Positions 17,835 through 28,171 of a DNA stretch of 64,000 nucleotides are shown here, one piece after another (positions within the stretch are counted from its first letter, which is position 1; the number at the start of each line of letters is the position of its first letter). The DNA comes from Verrucomicrobiaceae bacterium (GTDB lineage: Bacteria; Verrucomicrobiota; Verrucomicrobiia; Verrucomicrobiales; Akkermansiaceae). The translations under genes and the position numbers were made by a program. Location: NCBI GenBank assembly GCA_027485995.1, contig JAIXPW010000139.1:1-64000 (forward strand), read 5' to 3'. Below the pieces are notes generated by a model. The model had not been told where the DNA came from, did not search any database, and saw nothing but the letters and a program-made list of their open reading frames with translations.

Positions 17835-18200
17835 ATGGCTGATTCACCAGAAGCAATCAAGAAGTCCATCCGGACCTATCTCCTCGTCATGGGAGCGCTC
17901 TTTGTGGGCACTGTCGTCACCTACCTGGTCGCCACCTTGCCGGCTCTCGATTTCGGGGGACATGGGTTTGATGCCGCCGACTGCGTCATTGGTCTCCTGA
18001 TCGCGACGGTCAAGGCGACCCTGGTCGCGGCGATCTTCATGCACCTCAATCATGAGAAGAAGTCGATTTACTGGATCTTCTTCGGGAGCTTCATCTTCGT
18101 GGCTGCTCTCGGGGGGCTGCTCGCGCTCGCTTACGTGAGTCCGATCCACGACAAGTTCTTTCCGCAGGGCAAGCCCGCACACTACGGCGACAAGGAGTGA
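17835..18200 (+). CDS. coxD: Cytochrome c oxidase subunit IV-type membrane protein
   Basis: A 121-residue protein with three transmembrane helices and the family segment KATLVAAIFMHLNHEKK typical of prokaryotic subunit IV (CtaF/CoxD-like). Such subunits stabilise the oxidase core and bind no cofactor. I take ATG 17835, 40 bp after coxC, because the frame upstream overlaps the coxC end and encodes no conserved sequence. The C-terminus is short and charged (GKPAHYGDKE). Confidence 0.85.
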   Translation: MADSPEAIKKSIRTYLLVMGALFVGTVVTYLVATLPALDFGGHGFDAADCVIGLLIATVKATLVAAIFMHLNHEKKSIYWIFFGSFIFVAALGGLLALAYVSPIHDKFFPQGKPAHYGDKE

Positions 18201-18245
18201 TTTGTCGGCCTTGAATCCTTCGAACCCGGCACCACGTTCAGCATC

Positions 18246-18446
18246 ATGTCCCTCAGAGGTTTTCACATTGTTTTCGTGACGTTCTGCACCCTGCTGTTCG
18301 GGTTCTTCGCGGCGTGGGGATTCCTCCTTGCTCCAGATCGCGCTCCTTTGGCCTTTCCGATGGGAATCGTCGGAGTGATCGGTCTCGTCGCCATGCCCTT
18401 CTACGGGGTCTATTTCTACCGCAAGGCCAAGAAGCTGGTTCTCTGA
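18246..18446 (+). CDS. Small two-helix membrane protein of the oxidase operon
   Basis: A 66-residue protein with two hydrophobic helices (about 6-28 and 36-57) and a basic C-terminus (YRKAKKLVL). It lies between coxD and coxB with short spacers on both sides, so translation within the operon is likely. I do not recognise the family by sequence. Position and size suggest an accessory oxidase subunit or assembly factor, which is inference. Confidence 0.7.
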   Translation: MSLRGFHIVFVTFCTLLFGFFAAWGFLLAPDRAPLAFPMGIVGVIGLVAMPFYGVYFYRKAKKLVL

Positions 18447-18474
18447 AATTTCGAATCCAAACCTGTCCAATCCC

Positions 18475-18684
18475 ATGCAATCCCTCGCTTGTGTTACCTG
18501 TCAGGTCAATTCGGCCGCTGGTGGCGGTGATGCCGCAGGCTGGTCGATCTTTTTCATGCTGGTCGTCATTCTGGCCGTCCTGAGCGGGGTGGTGTTTGCC
18601 TTTGTCCGCATGGCCCGTCGTGAGGCGGCCAACCTCGATCCTGAACTCCGGGATGACTTCCCGGCTCAACCGGTTTCCCACTGA
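18475..18684 (+). CDS. Small single-helix membrane protein of the oxidase operon
   Basis: A 69-residue protein with one transmembrane helix (about 22-45). The N-terminus holds ACVTCQVN, a CxxC pair, and the C-terminus is charged and reads like a cytoplasmic tail (EAANLDPELRDDFP). The size and single helix recall CcoQ/CcoS-type small oxidase proteins, but no diagnostic motif is present. It sits 33 bp before coxB. The CxxC pair could bind metal or form a disulfide; that is speculation. Confidence 0.65.
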   Translation: MQSLACVTCQVNSAAGGGDAAGWSIFFMLVVILAVLSGVVFAFVRMARREAANLDPELRDDFPAQPVSH

Positions 18685-18717
18685 TTTTCCCCACTTTCAC
18701 ACGCAATTTCTTTCCGC

Positions 18718-19485
18718 ATGAGCCCCTCAAAACTTCTCGGCATCCCAGAAAATTTCTCCGCCCATGGTGGGGATGTGGACCATTTGATCGACGTGGTCCA
18801 CTGGTTCATGTTCGCGCTTTTCATCGGCTGGACCCTCTTCTTCCTGGTCTGCCTTTTCCGCTTCTGGCACCGCCGGAATCCGAAGGCGTCCTACCAAGGA
18901 GTGAAGAATCATTTCTCATCCCATGTCGAGATCGCCGTGGTGATCATCGAGGCGGTTCTGCTTCTCGGATTTGCCTTCCCGCTCTGGGCGGACCGGGTCG
19001 ATAGCTGGAACGAAGTCCAGAAGATGAATCCGCTGCGTGTGCGGGTGGTCGGCTGGCAGTTTGGCTGGACCTACCACTACGCCGGTGCCGACGGAAAGTT
19101 TGGCCGCATCGAGCCCAAACTCATTTCAGGGAGCAACGAACTCGGGATCGATTACGAGGATCCGAACGCACTCGACGACTTCACCAGTCCGATCCTGAAG
19201 CTTCCTCTCAAGCAGCCGGTGGTGCTCAACATCACCACCAAGGATGTGATCCACAATTACTCACTCATCCCGATGCGGATCCAGCAGGATGCGATCCCGG
19301 GCAAGGAAATCCCGATGTGGTTCACTCCGGTCAAGAAGCTTGAGACCTTCGTGGTTTGCGGTCAGCTCTGTGGCGAAGGCCACGGCAACATGGTCGGCAG
19401 CATGGAAGTGGTGGATGAGAAGGAATTCCAGACTTGGTTCAGTGGCCAGAGCGACAGCAACCTCAAGGCGCATCAGAAGAAGTGA
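18718..19485 (+). CDS. coxB: Cytochrome c oxidase subunit II (CoxB), CuA protein
   Basis: A 255-residue protein with two transmembrane helices (about 25-50 and 69-92) and a periplasmic cupredoxin domain. VVGWQFGWTYHYAG is the aromatic entry patch, DVIHNYSL carries the first CuA His, and CGQLCGEGHGNM (Cys214, Cys218, His222, Met225) is the CuA loop. The Glu usually found between the two Cys is Gln216, whose backbone can still ligate copper. No heme c domain is fused. It is the last oxidase gene, an unusual position because coxB normally precedes coxA. Confidence 0.94.
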   Translation: MSPSKLLGIPENFSAHGGDVDHLIDVVHWFMFALFIGWTLFFLVCLFRFWHRRNPKASYQGVKNHFSSHVEIAVVIIEAVLLLGFAFPLWADRVDSWNEVQKMNPLRVRVVGWQFGWTYHYAGADGKFGRIEPKLISGSNELGIDYEDPNALDDFTSPILKLPLKQPVVLNITTKDVIHNYSLIPMRIQQDAIPGKEIPMWFTPVKKLETFVVCGQLCGEGHGNMVGSMEVVDEKEFQTWFSGQSDSNLKAHQKK

Positions 19486-19497
19486 CCCATTCCGCCG

Positions 19498-19812
19498 ATG
19501 GACCTCACAGGAATGGATCGTGAGGATTTCCGGAGGCTGCTGCTGGAGATCGGGAAAGCCCGGATGCCCTTCGGAAAATTTGGACCGAAGGACTATCCAC
19601 CTTCCGGGGTGCCTTTGATGGACCTTCCTCCTGAGTATCTGCTCTGGTTCAGGGAGCGTGGATTCCCCAAGGGGCGGCTCGGAGAGTTGATGGCCATCAT
19701 CTGTGAGATCAAGGAAGTTGGCATGGACGCGGTATTCGAACCGCTCCGGAGGTCCAATGGCGGTCGGCACAAACTCCGGATTTCCAAGAGCAGGCGCTTT
19801 GATTTCGAATAA
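19498..19812 (+). CDS. DUF3820 family protein
   Basis: A 104-residue soluble protein with the DUF3820 pattern: MPFGKFGPKDYPP, then LMDLPPEYLLWFRERGFPKG and GELMAIICEIK. The family is widespread and was once named for a putative quorum-sensing-regulated virulence factor; its biochemical role is unknown. It starts 12 bp after coxB and may ride on the same transcript, but it has no visible tie to respiration. The C-terminus is basic. Confidence 0.8.
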   Translation: MDLTGMDREDFRRLLLEIGKARMPFGKFGPKDYPPSGVPLMDLPPEYLLWFRERGFPKGRLGELMAIICEIKEVGMDAVFEPLRRSNGGRHKLRISKSRRFDFE

Positions 19813-19865
19813 GTCCAAATTTCGTCCAAGACTCTACCGTTTCATGTGTCTATCCTCAAAGACGC

Positions 19866-22800
19866 ATGAAAACCTGGTTCATACTTGCTTTCGGTGGTTG
19901 GATGATCGGCATGACCGCTCTTGGGCAGGACTCCGCCGCGCTCAGGAAGCAACGCGATGCCCTGGTGCAGAAGGGGCTGTGGCGCGAAGGGCTCGAGTTT
20001 TATGAAGGGAAGCTTCTCCCCCTGCAGGATGACGGGGCGACGGATGATCTCGAGAAGGCGGTGAACTGTCTTTCCCAGCTCGGCGAGTGGAAGTCGTTCG
20101 ATGGACTTCTGGATCGTGCTCTCGAAGGCCATCCCGGCGATGCCTCCCTGCGGATCGAGGCAGCGGCGGTTCTTTCCAACGCCCCTCATGGGGGGCGGAT
20201 TCTGGCCGGGGAGTTCGAGCGTCAGCAGGGCTACTACGGTCGCGGGCGCTTTCGCGGCGGCGACGATGGAATGCCCGGGGAAATGGTGGACACCGCGCAT
20301 CGGGATCGCGCGCAGTCCCTGCGCTGGCTCGTCGAAGCCCTCGCTGCTGCCAAGGATGACACGACCAGGTCGCGCGCATGGGATCTGATGGCGGCACTCA
20401 TGCGGGATGCCTCGGAGTTCTGGAAACTCCAGGTGCTGACGCCTTTGGACAAACTTCCCGAATGGTCGAATCAGGGCCCTTCAGGAGGTACGGAAGGCGC
20501 GCCTTGGAGCGGCGATGCACCGGTGTTGTTTTCGATTCCGGCTACCTGGGAGTCGGCCAGAAATGATGGTGAACGCTGGCGTTTCGCCCTGGCGGAAAGT
20601 GCGAGGCTGATGCCCGCGCACGCGCCTCGATCCGAACTTGAGCGAGCGAGGCTTCTGGAAATGCAGTTTGGGGCGGACACGCTGGAGTCCTATGGCTGGT
20701 TCAATGAGGGCGATCCGGAATCAGAAAAGGGCCAGCTCGCGCTCGACACGTTGTCCGACGACGAATGTCTCGCCAAGACCTCCGATGGTGTCCGACGCTT
20801 CAAACTGCCAGCCGACCAGCATTTCATCTCGATCTATCGATCGCTGCTCGCCGACAAGGGAGTTGGTGGAGAAGCCGGAGATGAGCTGGTGCAGGTTTAC
20901 ATCAGCCGACATCAGCTCGATCGCGCGGAGAATGCCTTGCGAGAGGTGATCTCGAAGCACGGCGATGGAGGAGAGGGCAAGCCGCGGGAAAAGCTGCTGG
21001 CGCAGATCACGGGTGCCTGGGGCCGCTTCGAGCCTGCGAAGACAGTGGCTGCTGGCACGCATCCGGTGCTTCCGCTGGTGTTCCGAAATACCAACTCCGT
21101 CAAGCTCACCGCCGCGCCGATCAACATGGAGCGCGTGCTCCGCGATACGAAGACCTATCTTGAAAGCAATCCGAAGGAGCTCGATTGGGAACGGCTCCAG
21201 CCTGGCCAGATCAGCTCGCGATTGATCGAAGCACAACCGGGTGAGTATCTCGGTGAGGTGGCGTCTGCGTGGGAGTCGGCGCTGAAGCCGCTTGAAAAGC
21301 ATCGCGAGACCCATGCCGACATCGAGCTGCCACTCGACAAGGCAGGCGCCTGGTGGGTGACAGCGAAACTGGCGAACGGCAACACGATCCACACGATCGC
21401 CTGGGTGGTGGACAGTGTGCTGGTCCAGCATGGGCTTCCGGAAGCCCTGCAGTGGATGTTGGCAGATGCAGCGTCCGGAGCACCGGTGGCCGAGGCCGAG
21501 TTGGAGTTCTTCGGCTATCGAATGGTGCAACTGCAACAGAAGGGAAAGGAGGGCCAGCGCTTTGAGATCCAGACGAAGACCTTCACACGAAAAACCGATG
21601 GTGAAGGCAAGGTGCTGCTCAAGGCAGGCGATGCCGACTCGCAGATGCAGTGGATGGTGGTCGCACGAAAGGATGGAAGAGCACCTGCTTTCCACGGTTT
21701 CGGAAACTTCGGCTACCAGCCCAACTCCGCCGAGGAAAGGAATCGCAATGTGCCCTACGCGGTGACCGACCGGCCGCTCTACAAGGCTGGAGACAAGCTG
21801 CACGCGAAGTTCTGGCTGCGTGAGGTCGGCTACGGCCAGGTCAACGAAAGCCGCTGGGCGGGCAAGGATTGCCGCGTGATTTTCACCGATGGTCGGGGTC
21901 AGGAATCGATCAAGCTGGAGAACCTGAAGACCGATGCAATGGGCGCGGTGGAAATCGAAACGGTACTGCCAAAGAACGCGGTGCTCGGCTCATGGACGGG
22001 TCGGTTGGAAGTGCCGAACCAGATGACGGCGATGGTGAATTTCCGGGTCGAGGAATACCGGAAGCCCGAATACGAGGTGAGCGTGGAGGCTCCAAAGGAA
22101 CCGGTCCGCCTCGGCGACAAGTTCCCGGTCACGGTGAAGGCGACGTACTTCCACGGTGCTCCTGTTAGAAACGCGACGGTGGCGATCACGGTGAAGCGCG
22201 AGTCGATGACCGAGCGCTGGTTTCCCGCTTGGCGATGGGATTGGCTGTATGGAAAGGGTGCCTGGTGGTGCGGAGTCGAATCGCCCTGGCATCCGGGCTG
22301 GAGCAACTGGGGTTGCATCCCGCCGCATCCGCCGTGGTGGAGGGGAAATCGTTTCACGCCTCCGGAATTGGTGATCGAACGCACGCTGCCAATCAGCGCG
22401 GATGGCACGGTGGTGGTCGAGGTGGATACGGCGCTGGCCAAGCAGATTCATGGAGACATGGATGCGAAGTATGTCATCGAGGCGAAGGTCGTCGATGCCT
22501 CACGGCGCGAGGAACGCGGCAACGGCTCGGTGGTGGCAGCGAGAAAGCCATTTGAAGTCATCGTGAACACGGACCGCGGTTATGCTCGGCCCGGCGACGA
22601 GGTGGAGGCGAAGGTTTCCGCCGCGACCCTCGAGGGCAAGCCCGTGAAGGCGGCGGAGGGCACGCTGCGCTTGCTACGTCTGGTGGCCGGCGAGAATGGC
22701 AGGATCGACGAGAAGGAAGTCTCGATCTGGCCGGTGAAGACCGATGCCGAGGGCGAGATCACGCAACGGTTCCAGGCTCCTATCGCCGGACAATATCGTC

Positions 22801-25800
22801 TCGCGGCGAAGCTTTCGGTGGCGGGTGGTGAAGCGGTCGAAGGCGCGATCATCCTCAATGTTCACGGCACGGAGAAACCTGGCGTGGATTGGCATTTCGG
22901 CGCGATCGAACTGGTGCCGGACAAGCTTTCCTACGGACCGAAGGAGACGGTGCGCCTGCGGGTGAATAGCGATCAGACCAACGCCCACGTCTGGCTCTTT
23001 CTCCGGGCGGAACAAGGCGGCGGTCGCGAGTCGAAGCGCATCGTGTTGGATGGCCGCAGCGGCGAGGTGGAGATCCCCTTGTCGATCGATGACATGCCGA
23101 ACACCTTCATCGAGGCGTTGACGGTTCACGGCGCGGAGGTCCACTCGACCGTTCGACAGGTCCTGCTGCCGCCGGAGAGCCGGGTGCTGGAGGTCACAGT
23201 CGAGCCTGCGAAGGCGAAGGTGAAGCCGCAGGAAAAGTCGTCGCTGGTGGTGACGATCCGCGACGCGGAAGGCAAACCGTTTTCAGGAAGTGCCACGCTG
23301 GCGATCTATGACAAGTCGCTCGAAGCCATCACCGGCGGCTCGAACGTCGCACCGATCCGCGAGAACTTCTGGTCATGGAAGCGGAACTACTGGGGACCTC
23401 GTAATTTGGATTCCGTACCGGATTCTCCTGGAAATCTGGTGAAGCCTGACACGGAGGAGATGGCGGATTTCGGCGGTGGCCTCATGGAGCTCTCGCATGA
23501 AGGTGCCGGCTTTGGAGGAGGGGCTCCCCGCGGGGAGATTCTTCAAAAGTCGATGTCCAGAATGCGGGGCATGGAGGTGGCGGGTGCTGTCGCAGCTCCA
23601 ATGGCTACCATGGCGGAAATGGACGTCGCAGGAGGCGGAGGGCCCGGAGGAGAGTCCGGAGGCCCGGCCATCCTCGTCCGCAAGGACTTCGCCGATCTCC
23701 TGAAATGGTCCGGCGAAGTGAAGACGGACGCCAACGGCCGTGCGGAGATCCCGCTCGAATTTCCCGACAATCTCACGACCTGGAAAGCCCGGGTCTGGGC
23801 GCTGGGGGAGGGGACCCGCGTCGGGGAAGGCAGTGCCGAGATCATCACGTCGAAGCAGCTTCTGGTGCGTCTCGAAGCCCCGCGTTTCCTGGTGGAAAAG
23901 GATGAGGCGGTGTTCAGCGCCGTGGTCCACAACGACTACGAAGTCGCGAAGACGGTGAAGGTTTCCCTCGAACTCGACGGTGGAGTGACCGAGCTGATGT
24001 CAGGCGAAACCAAGTCGGTCGAGATCCCGGCGAAGGGTGAGTCGCGCATCGACTGGCGGGTCAAGGCCACCAAGGAAGGCGAGCTCACGATCCGGATGAA
24101 AGCGGTGGCCGATGACGATGGCGATGCGATGGAGCGCAAGCTGCCGGTCGTCGTGCACGGCATGCTGCGCCAGGAGGCATGGAGTCGTGTGGTCGAGCCC
24201 GAGCAGGACTCCGCGAAGATCGGATTCAATGTGCCCGTCGAGCGTCGTGTTGATGAAACGAGGCTCACAGTCCGTGTTTCCCCGAGTGTCGCCGGTGCGG
24301 TGGTGGATGCGATTCCCTATCTGGCCGACTATCCGCACGGCTGCACCGAGCAGACCTTGAACCGCTTTGTGCCGGCAGTGATCGCGCAGAAGCTGGTGAA
24401 GGACCTCGGCGTGAACCTCGATGAAATCCGGGCGAAGCGGAACAACCTCAATCCCCAGGAACTGGGTGATCCCAAGGGGCGCGCCGAGCGTTGGAAGCAG
24501 TGGCAGGGCAACCCGGTGTTCGATCCCGAGGTGCTGTCGCAGATGGTGAAGACCGGCTTCGACAAGCTGGAGACCATGCAGAATTCCGATGGCGGCTGGG
24601 GCTGGTTCTCCGGATATGGCGAGCAATCCTATCCACACACCACCGCGGTCGTGGTCCACGGACTTCTCACCGCCAAGGCGAGCGGGGCCGAGGTGCCGGA
24701 GCAGATGTTGAAGAAAGGTCTGAACTGGCTGGAATCCTCCGAGAAAAAAGAAGCCGCTGCCCTTCGCCGCTATGCCGACCGGATCGCGGCGGAGAAGGCT
24801 GGCAAAAAGGTGAAGCCCACGAACCTTTACCAAAAGGCCAACGCGGATTCGATGGATGCCTTCGTGCGGATGGTGCTCGGCGAGGCTGGGCGCAATGGTG
24901 ATGCGATGGTGGATTTCCTGGTGAGGGACAACCTTTCCCTGCCGATCTATGCGCGCTGCCTGCTCGGACTGGAGCTCCATCGGACCAAGGAAAACGGCCG
25001 TCGCGACGAGGTGATGGCGACCATCTCCCAGTTCCTCAAGCGCGATGACGAGAACCAGACGAACTACCTCGATCTGAAGAACGGGGCTTACTGGTGGTTC
25101 TGGTATGGCGGCGATGTCGAGGCCCACGCCTGGTATCTGAAACTGCTCTCCGCCGTGAAACCGCAGGCGAAGGAAACGCGCGGCCTGGTGAAGTATCTCG
25201 TCAACAACCGCAAGCACGCGAGTTACTGGAACTCCACCCGCGACACCGCCTATGCCATCGAGGCGATTTCGTCCTATCTCAAGGCAAGCGGCGAGTTGGC
25301 TCCCGAGATGGAGGTCGAGGTGATGTTGGATGGAAAGAGCCTCCGCAAGATTTCGATCAACCGCGACAACCTCTTCGCCTTTGATGGCACGATCGCGGTG
25401 GAGGCCGCCGGGCTGGCGACCGGGAAGCACGAGATCGAGTTGAAGCGTTCGGGCAAGGGAGCGCTCTATGCGAACGCCTATCTTGAGATCTTCTCGCTGG
25501 AGGAGTTTCTGCCGAAGGCCGGGCTCGAAGTGAAGGTGGAGCGTCACGTTTACAAGCTGGTGCCGGAGGACAAGTCCACGGAGGTTCCCGATTCGACCGG
25601 CCTGGTGGTGACGCAAAAGGTCGAAAAGTTCCGCCGCGAACCGCTCAAGGATGGCGACAGCGTGGCGAGTGGCGATCGGATCGAGGTGGAACTCGTGCTG
25701 GAGAGCAAGAACGACTACGAATACCTGCTCTTCTCCGACCACAAGCTGGCGGGCTTCGAGGCGCTGGATGCCCTGAGCGGCTACACTTCCGGAACGATCG

Positions 25801-26003
25801 GCGCCTACATGGAGCCGCGCGACCGCACGGTGGACTTCTTCGTGCGCTCGCTGGCCCGTGGCAGGAGCCAGGTCAGCTACCAGCTCCGGGCCGAGGCGCC
25901 GGGGCTTTACCATGCCTTGCCGACCACGGCGGAGGCGATGTATGCTCCCGAATTGAGGGGCAACTCGGACGAGATCCGGTTGAATATCACTGAAGCTAAA
26001 TGA
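19866..26003 (+). CDS. Alpha-2-macroglobulin family protein with intact thioester motif
   Basis: A 2045-residue secreted protein. A signal peptide (about residues 1-20) precedes macroglobulin-type beta-domains, a bait-like region, and the thioester domain with [13 protein letters not shown] (Cys1493 and Gln1496). An alpha-alpha toroid ([20 protein letters not shown]) and a receptor-binding-like C-terminus follow. Bacterial homologues trap proteases in the periplasm. Two oddities: a Trp-rich stretch with 11 Trp in some 45 residues (about 784-828) and a Gly/Met/Ala-rich stretch before the thioester domain (about 1200-1262). The usual partner pbpC is not next to it. No lipobox is visible. Confidence 0.92.
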   Translation: MKTWFILAFGGWMIGMTALGQDSAALRKQRDALVQKGLWREGLEFYEGKLLPLQDDGATDDLEKAVNCLSQLGEWKSFDGLLDRALEGHPGDASLRIEAAAVLSNAPHGGRILAGEFERQQGYYGRGRFRGGDDGMPGEMVDTAHRDRAQSLRWLVEALAAAKDDTTRSRAWDLMAALMRDASEFWKLQVLTPLDKLPEWSNQGPSGGTEGAPWSGDAPVLFSIPATWESARNDGERWRFALAESARLMPAHAPRSELERARLLEMQFGADTLESYGWFNEGDPESEKGQLALDTLSDDECLAKTSDGVRRFKLPADQHFISIYRSLLADKGVGGEAGDELVQVYISRHQLDRAENALREVISKHGDGGEGKPREKLLAQITGAWGRFEPAKTVAAGTHPVLPLVFRNTNSVKLTAAPINMERVLRDTKTYLESNPKELDWERLQPGQISSRLIEAQPGEYLGEVASAWESALKPLEKHRETHADIELPLDKAGAWWVTAKLANGNTIHTIAWVVDSVLVQHGLPEALQWMLADAASGAPVAEAELEFFGYRMVQLQQKGKEGQRFEIQTKTFTRKTDGEGKVLLKAGDADSQMQWMVVARKDGRAPAFHGFGNFGYQPNSAEERNRNVPYAVTDRPLYKAGDKLHAKFWLREVGYGQVNESRWAGKDCRVIFTDGRGQESIKLENLKTDAMGAVEIETVLPKNAVLGSWTGRLEVPNQMTAMVNFRVEEYRKPEYEVSVEAPKEPVRLGDKFPVTVKATYFHGAPVRNATVAITVKRESMTERWFPAWRWDWLYGKGAWWCGVESPWHPGWSNWGCIPPHPPWWRGNRFTPPELVIERTLPISADGTVVVEVDTALAKQIHGDMDAKYVIEAKVVDASRREERGNGSVVAARKPFEVIVNTDRGYARPGDEVEAKVSAATLEGKPVKAAEGTLRLLRLVAGENGRIDEKEVSIWPVKTDAEGEITQRFQAPIAGQYRLAAKLSVAGGEAVEGAIILNVHGTEKPGVDWHFGAIELVPDKLSYGPKETVRLRVNSDQTNAHVWLFLRAEQGGGRESKRIVLDGRSGEVEIPLSIDDMPNTFIEALTVHGAEVHSTVRQVLLPPESRVLEVTVEPAKAKVKPQEKSSLVVTIRDAEGKPFSGSATLAIYDKSLEAITGGSNVAPIRENFWSWKRNYWGPRNLDSVPDSPGNLVKPDTEEMADFGGGLMELSHEGAGFGGGAPRGEILQKSMSRMRGMEVAGAVAAPMATMAEMDVAGGGGPGGESGGPAILVRKDFADLLKWSGEVKTDANGRAEIPLEFPDNLTTWKARVWALGEGTRVGEGSAEIITSKQLLVRLEAPRFLVEKDEAVFSAVVHNDYEVAKTVKVSLELDGGVTELMSGETKSVEIPAKGESRIDWRVKATKEGELTIRMKAVADDDGDAMERKLPVVVHGMLRQEAWSRVVEPEQDSAKIGFNVPVERRVDETRLTVRVSPSVAGAVVDAIPYLADYPHGCTEQTLNRFVPAVIAQKLVKDLGVNLDEIRAKRNNLNPQELGDPKGRAERWKQWQGNPVFDPEVLSQMVKTGFDKLETMQNSDGGWGWFSGYGEQSYPHTTAVVVHGLLTAKASGAEVPEQMLKKGLNWLESSEKKEAAALRRYADRIAAEKAGKKVKPTNLYQKANADSMDAFVRMVLGEAGRNGDAMVDFLVRDNLSLPIYARCLLGLELHRTKENGRRDEVMATISQFLKRDDENQTNYLDLKNGAYWWFWYGGDVEAHAWYLKLLSAVKPQAKETRGLVKYLVNNRKHASYWNSTRDTAYAIEAISSYLKASGELAPEMEVEVMLDGKSLRKISINRDNLFAFDGTIAVEAAGLATGKHEIELKRSGKGALYANAYLEIFSLEEFLPKAGLEVKVERHVYKLVPEDKSTEVPDSTGLVVTQKVEKFRREPLKDGDSVASGDRIEVELVLESKNDYEYLLFSDHKLAGFEALDALSGYTSGTIGAYMEPRDRTVDFFVRSLARGRSQVSYQLRAEAPGLYHALPTTAEAMYAPELRGNSDEIRLNITEAK

Positions 26004-26106
26004 ATTTCACCTCCGCGAAAATGGGGCCCGGATCAGGTTTCGGGGCGAATTTGCAAGATTGGGCTTGCATCGCCGGACTGATCGGGTATCCAACGCGGCC
26101 CGAATT

Positions 26107-26376
26107 ATGGCCAAGACAAGCTGGATCGCACGCAACGAGAAAAAGGCGAAGACCGTCGCCAAGTACGCAGAACTTCGTTTGAAGTTGAAGCAGGAGAAGG
26201 ACTACATTGGTCTGACGATGCTTCCACGCAACGCAAGCCCCACGCGCCTGGTCAACCGCTGCCAGGCCACTGGCCGTCGCCGCGCTTTCCTGCGCCGCTT
26301 CAAGCTTTCCCGTATCAGCTTCCGCGAGCTGGCCAGCGCCGGGATGATCCCTGGCGTGACCAAGTCCAGCTGGTAA
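26107..26376 (+). CDS. rpsN: 30S ribosomal protein S14
   Basis: An 89-residue basic protein beginning [13 protein letters not shown] and containing [35 protein letters not shown] and GVTKSSW at the end. It lacks the CxxC pairs of the short zinc-binding S14, so it is the zinc-free long form. It lies alone rather than in a ribosomal protein operon. ATG 26107 gives the family's standard start. Confidence 0.97.
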   Translation: MAKTSWIARNEKKAKTVAKYAELRLKLKQEKDYIGLTMLPRNASPTRLVNRCQATGRRRAFLRRFKLSRISFRELASAGMIPGVTKSSW

Positions 26377-26440
26377 GCTGGCACGGTCCGCGCTATCTTG
26401 CTGATCCGGGTCGGAAACCGCCCGCTCCCGGATCCTTCCA

Positions 26441-26701
26441 ATGCCAATCTACGAATACGTTTCCGAAGCCCCGGACGATCCCGAGCACTCGTGCCGCATC
26501 TGCGCGCGCGGTTTTGAGCTCAGGCGCCCGGTGGACCGGGCACCCTTGGAGAAGTGCCCGCTGTGCAAGAATCCGGTGAAGAAGGTCATCTCCCGGATCA
26601 ACACACCGAAGATCACCAAGCCGCTCTCGGTGACTGACGCCAAATCCGCAGGATTCACCGTGCTCCAGCGCCGGGATCAAGGCGTTTACGAGAAACTCTG
26701 A
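26441..26701 (+). CDS. FmdB-type zinc-ribbon protein
   Basis: An 86-residue protein starting MPIYEYVSE, the family hallmark, with two Cys pairs (CRIC at about 18-21 and CPLC at about 40-43) that form a zinc ribbon. FmdB-like proteins are often placed near regulatory or ribosomal genes; their function is unsettled. This copy carries extra residues (APDDPEHS) before the first Cys pair. Five bases separate it from the CNNM gene, so the two are probably co-translated. Confidence 0.88.
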   Translation: MPIYEYVSEAPDDPEHSCRICARGFELRRPVDRAPLEKCPLCKNPVKKVISRINTPKITKPLSVTDAKSAGFTVLQRRDQGVYEKL

Positions 26702-26706
26702 TCCTG

Positions 26707-28164
26707 ATGATGTCTCTCTCCTCGCTCACAGTTCTGCTCGCCGAGACCGGTGCCCATGAGACCCTCACGGAGTACCCCACCTTCGGGATGACGGTGGTCT
26801 ATCTCGTCGGCATCGCTTTCTTCCTCCTTCTGAACGCCTTTTTCGTCGCCTCCGAGTTCGCGATCGTGAAGGTCCGGCCCAGCCAGTTGGAAGCCTTCGC
26901 CAAGGAAAAGCCAGCCCGCACGGAGAAGGCACTCCGCGTGGTCAGTCACCTCGATGGCTACCTTTCCGCCAACCAGCTCGGGATCACGATTGCCTCGCTG
27001 GCTCTCGGTTTCCTGGGCGAGCCCTTCGTCAACGCCTTCGTGTCGCCGACGCTCTACAAGCTCGGTCTGCCCAAGGACATCATCGTGATGGGCCTGCCTT
27101 TCCGACCGATTGCGACCATTTCCTTCGTCCTCGCGATCGGTTCCTTCACCTTCCTCCACGTCGTGCTCGGCGAGCTGCTGCCGAAGTCGATCGCGATCCG
27201 CAAGGCGGCCGCCACCACGATGCTGTTGGCAGCTCCTCTGCACGTGTTTTACAAGACCTTCAAGTGGGGCATCGCCTTCCTGAACGGCACCGCGAACTGG
27301 CTGCTGAAGAACATTTTCCGCATCGATCCCGTCAGCGAAAACGAGCACGTCCACTCCGCCGACGAACTGGCCCTGCTGGTCGCCGAAAGCGAGCGCGCCC
27401 AGGAAGTGACGGAAACCGAGCGCGAGATCCTGATCAACGCCCTTGAGCTGAACGAACTCTGGGTCCGCGACGTGATGACGCCGCGTGCCCGCGTGGTGGT
27501 GCTCGATGCCGACCAGCCCTTCGAGAAGGCCCTTGAGATCGCCCAACGCAGCAAGCACACCCGTTTCCCGCTGGTGAAGGGCCACTTCGACCACGCAATC
27601 GGCCTGATCCACATCAAGGACCTTCTCAAACTCATCGGCGAGCCCGACCCCGATCTGATGCGCATCAAGCGTGAGCTCAAGATGGTGCCGGACACGATGC
27701 CGCTCGATACGCTGCTCAAGTTCTTCCTCCGCGAGCACGCGCACCTCGCGATGGCGGTTGATGAGTTCGGCGCGCCGAACGGTCTCGTCTTCCTCGACAA
27801 TGTGATCGAGGAACTCGTTGGCGACATCCAAGATGAGTTCGACAACGAGCGTTCGTCCTTCACGAAAATCAACGACGGCGAGTTCGTGATCGAGGGCACG
27901 ATGACCCTCAACGATCTCGCCGGACATGTGGAGGAGCTTTACCTCGACAGCGGTGAAGTCACCACCATCGGCGGTTACATCACCCAGCAGCTCGGACGTT
28001 TCCCGCTGGTCGGGGAATCCATCGAGATCCTCGGCTATGAGGCCAAGGTCACCAGCACGGATGGACGTCGGGTCGGTCAGATTCATTTCCGCAAACTGCC
28101 GACTCCCGAGGAGGAAGCCGCTGCCTTGTTGGAAGAAGAAGCCGCCGAGAAGGAATCCGCTTGA
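26707..28164 (+). CDS. CNNM/HlyC-CorC family membrane protein (DUF21-CBS-CorC)
   Basis: A 485-residue protein. A DUF21 (CNNM) transmembrane domain occupies about residues 20-200, with NAFFVASEFAIVKVRPSQLE and SANQLGITIASLALGFLGEP. A CBS pair (about 220-345) follows, including VRDVMTPRARVVVLDADQPF and HLAMAVDEFGAPNGLVFLDN, then a CorC/HlyC domain (about 375-465) with a Glu-rich tail. Relatives mediate magnesium or cobalt efflux or sensing; the hemolysin name is historical. ATG is doubled at 26707/26710. It is convergent with the methyltransferase, 7 bp apart. Confidence 0.92.
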   Translation: MMSLSSLTVLLAETGAHETLTEYPTFGMTVVYLVGIAFFLLLNAFFVASEFAIVKVRPSQLEAFAKEKPARTEKALRVVSHLDGYLSANQLGITIASLALGFLGEPFVNAFVSPTLYKLGLPKDIIVMGLPFRPIATISFVLAIGSFTFLHVVLGELLPKSIAIRKAAATTMLLAAPLHVFYKTFKWGIAFLNGTANWLLKNIFRIDPVSENEHVHSADELALLVAESERAQEVTETEREILINALELNELWVRDVMTPRARVVVLDADQPFEKALEIAQRSKHTRFPLVKGHFDHAIGLIHIKDLLKLIGEPDPDLMRIKRELKMVPDTMPLDTLLKFFLREHAHLAMAVDEFGAPNGLVFLDNVIEELVGDIQDEFDNERSSFTKINDGEFVIEGTMTLNDLAGHVEELYLDSGEVTTIGGYITQQLGRFPLVGESIEILGYEAKVTSTDGRRVGQIHFRKLPTPEEEAAALLEEEAAEKESA

Positions 28165-28171
28165 GGATCGC

